A stretch of DNA of 64,000 nucleotides from Oasisia sp. SBJ-2009 (taxonomy: Eukaryota > Annelida > Polychaeta > Sabellida > Siboglinidae), in assembly GCA_964017155.1 (NCBI GenBank), contig OZ024867.1, forward strand, positions 19,962,989 to 20,026,988. Reading direction: 5' to 3'. Position numbers and translations under genes: made by a program. Shown piece after piece: positions 61,066-64,000 of the stretch (position 1 is its first letter; every line of letters starts with the position of its first letter). Under the pieces are notes generated by a model. That model was not told the origin of the DNA. It made no database searches and was given only the letters and a program-made list of their open reading frames with translations.

Positions 61066-62084
61066 GCACACTATTAATAGTGATGCCACCTGGCGACTAG
61101 AGATTAATATTGCACATTAATTGCACTACGAATGTACGGCGATTAGTTAATATTACTTGGACAGCATACATTTAGAATTAGCGCATGTAAATATCAGTGT
61201 AATAAGGTTAGACAGTAGTCGTTAAACTAACCGTTACACAAACTACTAAACAGTGACAACATAGTAACTTAAACTCATCAGTCGAACGGGTGAATTACAT
61301 CATCAGATAACGCGCGCAAATGAAATACAAAAAGCTGTCGTCGAATTACAAAACATATTTTAGCAACATAAACATGGTTTAAATGTAATCCTAAACTATT
61401 GTAACGCAATCACAAGTGACAACTACACAACACACTACTAAATACACTTATACAAACTAACATTTAATGGTTACAGTGAAAGATTTATCAGATAAATTAT
61501 TGGCGCGAATAAACAAGTGGGGCGAATCATCAACAGTAAAAACATCCTTTAAGGCTATCTGGAGCATCCAAAGTGCTAATCGACATGCGGAGTGAGTCGA
61601 AATGTATACTGTCAGCTTCAACGTGGAAATTATTCAACTATGCATTTGCTAACACTCTCTAATAATTGCTTTATACACCGCTTTACAAATGAACCAAGAT
61701 TGTTTTCCACTGCGCAGTTGGGAAGTGTTCTATAATTTATGGCCATATTTCCTGTATGCATTTGTAATACGATCAGATATAATGTGTAGTTACATTTCCT
61801 GTTTTTCTTTGCGATACATTTAATCATGGCTTTGTCACATGCACACACGTTTAAACATGGCTTTGCCAATGTTTATTCAAGCTCTCACAAGACCATAAGC
61901 CTATTCACCTGACTGGTGACCTTTGATCTTGCGACAACATGGCCAGACACGGTAAACAAGATAATAAAACATCGAGATAAAAGTTGCAAAGTTAGTGCAG
62001 CGTGGGGCAAGTGGGGAGACTTACCCGGAGTTATCAGTGACAGGTAAATGCCAAGGAAATTAAAGATCAAGCTCTACATGACTG
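61066..62084. other. Unique sequence without recognised feature
   Basis: A/T-rich. No frame, repeat family or RNA gene recognised. Confidence 0.4.
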
Positions 62085-62395
62085 ACATTGACTGTCATTA
62101 GACCAGTACTTCTGTATGGAGCAGAATGCTGGACAGTTAGAAAGAAGGAGGAACAGATTCTCGAGAAAACAGAGATGAGGATGTTGAGAAGAATAAAATG
62201 AGTAACATTGAGAGACAGAACAAAGAGTGTGGAAAGAAACTAGGTGTGAGTAGAGAACAACGAAGTGAGAGCAATTGTTGACATGAGGGTGCCAGGAAAA
62301 AGCCCAAGGGGGAGACCAAGAGGGAGATGGATGGATGGCGTCCGATAGAACATGCAGGCACTGCGGATCACACCGGAGGATGCACAGGACAGAAC
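62085..62395 (+). mobile_element. LINE C-terminal fragment followed by a microsatellite
   Basis: In shifting frames: [41 protein letters not shown], then a [16 protein letters not shown] region and [13 protein letters not shown]. Same family as 56945-57245. The (ATCT)n array starts right at the break. Confidence 0.85.
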
Positions 62396-62935
<540 letters not shown>

Positions 62936-63495
62936 GTATGTGTTTTAGAGATGTCTCTGAATGGATATAATGATTTACATGAAATAGTAGGCCCTATTTA
63001 AAATGAGGTAACATCCCTTTTTTGTATTTAGCTTGGATGCATGGCTGACTCGCAGATTCCGATTCCTGTGTTTGCATAACCATTTAGCACGAGCGTCTAG
63101 GATAAAACTAAACCCATTTAGGGAATGAGTTGATTTTCGCGTATAATTGTAGGTTTTTGGTGTGTGTAAATGGAGGGAGGTTTATGGAGAGTCACGTGGT
63201 GTGATGGCTGGTGGTCCACTGGGAAAGAGGGAGGATGTGCACTTTTTTAAAGAGCCTTCGTGTGTTTTCATATCACTATCACACAAAAGTATTTAAATGA
63301 TGATAGGACAATTTTGAAAATTATGTTGATGTACCTGCAACAGGGTTCATGACCTCGATAGCGCTCGACCGTGACGATATAGCAAATGACAGGACAATGT
63401 TTGTCTGACATGTCGGCTGTCATTATCCGTGGAAAAGAGGCGACACGCTTGACCAAACACTGCTTTTCAACGTTAATAATGTATGACAATTCTGA
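62936..63495. other. Unique sequence without recognised feature
   Basis: No gene or repeat family recognised. Confidence 0.4.
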
Positions 63496-63572
<77 letters not shown>

Positions 63573-63575
63573 TGT
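63496..63575. repeat. GT and GTGC microsatellite
   Basis: (GT)n 63498-63541 followed by (GCGT)n 63542-63573. The frame that runs on to 63885 has no recognised domain and starts inside the repeat, so I do not call it a gene. Confidence 0.93.
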
Positions 63576-63887
63576 GTTTAGGAAACGATGGGACGAAGGG
63601 CGATTCATAATAATATTATGCAAGACCTCAAATCTCCAATGGGCCCGCATCGAGGTCCATCTTAAAACCCTAGTGGTAAAACTTAGTTCATATCGTCAGA
63701 CGTATCACGACCGCAAAAGCGATATCTTGCGATTTGCGAATATGTCCCAAAAAGCAAGGGTGAACGACGTGGCCACGCCGCTGTGTTTTTTAAGCCGCCT
63801 CGCCGAAAATATGCTAAATTGCCACCTCATAGCTATTTTGTGTCCCGTTGACTGTTTACATGTAATGCTAGCGACCCACAGCTAACT

Positions 63888-64000
63888 TATAATAATAATA
63901 ATATTTATTATTTATAAAGCGCAATATCCAAATATGCTCAAAGCGCTGTACAATTAAATATAAAGCTATTTATTATGTGTTAAAACTAATATTAATAATA
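63888..64000 (-). mobile_element. Retroposon 3' end cut by the window edge
   Basis: AATAATAATAATATTTATTA then AAAGCGCAATATCCAAATAT and CTCAAAGCGCTGTACAATT, the common SINE/LINE tail form also seen near 15403. Confidence 0.6.

Noticed and set aside
63496..63885. 129-codon + strand frame after the GT repeat
   Set aside because: Begins inside a microsatellite and has no domain I recognise. Might be an exon fragment, but nothing supports it.

Overview
This is animal genomic DNA, not bacterial or viral. It has two interrupted genes with GT-AG introns in consistent phase, dense microsatellites and minisatellites, tRNA-derived SINEs, decayed non-LTR retrotransposons and palindromic DNA-transposon derivatives. 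A marine invertebrate, probably a lophotrochozoan such as a mollusc, is my best guess; the sequence does not fix the species.

Two host genes are clear and lie tail to tail. On the + strand, thirteen exons between 742 and 19557 splice in one continuous frame into the C-terminal 699 residues of a protein that I assign to the ZBBX family (zinc finger B-box domain-containing, a cilia-associated family). Its 5' exons, including the B-box, lie before the window. On the - strand, twelve exons from 42330 down to 25312 give a complete 577-residue mitochondrial methionyl-tRNA synthetase (MARS2), with a targeting leader, the HIGH motif and the KMSKS loop. The 5.7 kb between the two stop codons holds minisatellites, SINE and MITE copies, and decayed duplicates of the MARS2 3' end.

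From 42331 to 64000 I find no convincing host coding exon. This part holds LINE fragments, SINEs, MITEs, a hAT-like element inserted in a GT repeat, a 1 kb compound microsatellite (48990-50040) and a 3.2 kb GGGAGGGAGGAGT-type array (53575-56812). A CpG-rich block with CRE-like and E-box motifs and a good splice donor (57780-58054) may be the promoter and first non-coding exon of a + strand gene lying beyond the window.

The most unusual feature is how tandem arrays relate to splice sites. One ZBBX intron has a donor-like minisatellite near its start, whose unit includes the exon end and the GTAAGT donor, and an acceptor-like minisatellite at its end, whose unit includes the polypyrimidine tract, the AG and the first exon bases. 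The MARS2 intron that splits the KMSKS motif carries about 17 units resembling the antisense of the exon that follows. Several other arrays also abut exon edges. I see no sign of a defence, CRISPR or biosynthetic system.
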